From: Bursaphelenchus xylophilus | Taxonomy: Eukaryota > Nematoda > Chromadorea > Rhabditida > Aphelenchoididae | Length of the DNA: 64,000 nt | Reading direction: 5' to 3' | Assembly: GCA_904066235.2 (NCBI GenBank) | Contig: CAJFCV020000001.1 | Span: forward strand, 2,232,001-2,296,000 | In this document: positions 63,401 through 64,000 of the stretch, piece by piece | How the letters are laid out: every line of letters begins with the position of its first letter | Numbering within the stretch: the stretch's first letter is position 1 | Notes under the pieces: model-generated | Seen by the model: only the letters and a program-made list of their open reading frames with translations | Database searches by the model: none | Told to the model about the DNA's origin: nothing | Program-made: the position numbers and the translations under genes

Positions 63401-64000
63401 AAAACCACTAAAACACTGCTTTGCATTAATACTTATCATGTTTTACAAATAAAGTTACTCATTACTCTTGTTGATTGCTTTTGTGTCTTACTTTTGTAAA
63501 ATTATGCTTTCTAGGAAAAAAATTATTTTTCTACAATTCGCTCTTCTGGCAAATGTCTTTTATACTGGGGGAAAATATAGACGCTTTTATTTTTAGATGC
63601 TACAACGAAACCAGCTGCCAACCCCGCCGCTAAGCCGATACTGTCCAGCTCGGAGGATTCTTCCGATGATGAACCATCAAAGAAGGTCGCCAAGCCAGTT
63701 CCAACTCAAAGTAAGTTTATTTGTCTTTTTTTATTGATCTTTAGGTTCTGTAAAACCAATTGCAAAACCAGCTCCAAAGAAGGATTTGAGCTCGGATGAC
63801 AGTTCAGATGAGGAACCTGTAAAGAAAGCACCGGTGAAGGCCGCCACCCCCGTCACCAAACCGGCCCAGTCCAGCTCGGAGGATTCTTCCGAAGATGAAC
63901 CACCAAAGAAGGTAGCCAAACCAGTTCCGGCTCAAAGTAAGTTTATTTTTCTTCTTCTATTTGAGCTTTAGGTTCAGCTAAACCAAGTCCTTCAAAGCCT
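60486..64000 (+). CDS. dao-5: Nopp140/DAO-5-like nucleolar phosphoprotein, 3' end outside the window
   Basis: Exons visible: 60486-60906, 60947-61165, 61201-61707, 61741-62061, 62097-62282, 62317-62724, 63597-63710, 63745-63936 and 63972 onward. All junctions have the same phase (1). The product alternates acidic serine clusters (DSDDSSDEEPVKK, SSSEDSSEDEPPKK), which are ideal CK2 sites, with basic Lys/Pro/Ala linkers (KAPVKATPVKQAAKPTPKK). That is the Nopp140/NOLC1 (and Treacle) architecture; these proteins serve rRNA transcription and snoRNP handling in the nucleolus. No N-terminal LisH-like segment is evident, and the C-terminal SRP40 domain that would settle the call lies beyond 64000. 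Seven introns are 33-40 nt and nearly identical; intron 6 (872 nt) holds a palindrome. Intron 4 uses a GC donor (GCAAGT at 62062). Confidence 0.82.
62850..63469. repeat. Palindromic element in intron 6 of the Nopp140-like gene
   Basis: About 62850-63160 is inverted at 63165-63469: GAGTAATAAGTTATTTTACT / complement, ATACTCAAAATAGAGGTAAT-like inner parts, and TATTCAAGAAGAAAACATG around the centre. Arms show many substitutions and small indels. The small ORF at 63219-63452 is within it and unsupported. Confidence 0.7.

Overview
The window is eukaryotic and nematode, most likely Caenorhabditis or a close rhabditid relative. I base this on AT-rich sequence, GT-AG introns with TTTTCAG or TTTTTAG acceptors, very short (33-40 nt) introns beside long repeat-filled ones, AATAAA signals close behind stop codons, nematode-specific chemoreceptor families, and dense palindromic short repeats. 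I cannot name the species. All gene models were built by hand from splice signals and reading-frame continuity; every exon junction quoted keeps frame unless stated.

Layout, left to right. 1-3.3 kb: repeats and one broken small secreted-protein ORF. 3.3-4.7 kb (-): a two-exon secreted Ser/Thr-rich (mucin-like) protein whose intron holds an inverted duplication with tRNA-like sequences. 6.4-12.3 kb (+): a seven-exon, 471-residue protein I do not recognise. 12.3-14.3 kb (-): a Ly6/uPAR-type, probably GPI-anchored protein, tail-to-tail with the previous gene (35 bp between stop codons). 14.3-20.8 kb: gene-poor, repeat-rich, with a decayed Maverick/Polinton protease relic split by a minisatellite-type foldback element. 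20.9-30.7 kb (+): two srsx-like chemoreceptor genes and a degenerate third copy between them. 30.65-35.0 kb (-): an eight-exon DEG/ENaC-type channel whose last exon overlaps the coding end of the second srsx gene. 36.9-40.2 kb (+): alanine aminotransferase. 43.0-45.9 kb (+): a Str-superfamily (srh/sri-like) chemoreceptor carrying one frameshift. 52.2-56.4 kb (+): a NEK-type kinase. 57.1-59.7 kb (+): WIPI/ATG-18 autophagy protein. 60.5-64.0 kb (+, runs off the window): a Nopp140/DAO-5-like nucleolar protein.

Repeats fill most introns and intergenic DNA. I use these labels: R1 = about 140-160 bp foldback elements with termini TCAGTCTGTCGGGAAAATAA and TA target duplications; R2 = palindromes starting CAGTGGCGGACCTGATCCAG, also at TA; R3 = about 450 bp elements with ends CCCAAGTGCGACGCTCAGAT; R4 = palindromes with GTTCGCAAAGTCGCTGGAGT; R5 = palindromes with GCATTTTCATAAAGTGCATG; R6 = about 50 bp tandem units with GTGTGACACCTTATACGATG. 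Several other foldback elements sit inside R1 or R3 copies with clean target duplications of 2, 5, 7 or 8-9 bp, which gives a relative insertion order.

The genes do not form one pathway. Conserved housekeeping genes (ALT, NEK, ATG-18, Nopp140) occupy the right half. The left and middle hold fast-evolving secreted, receptor and channel genes embedded in transposon debris.
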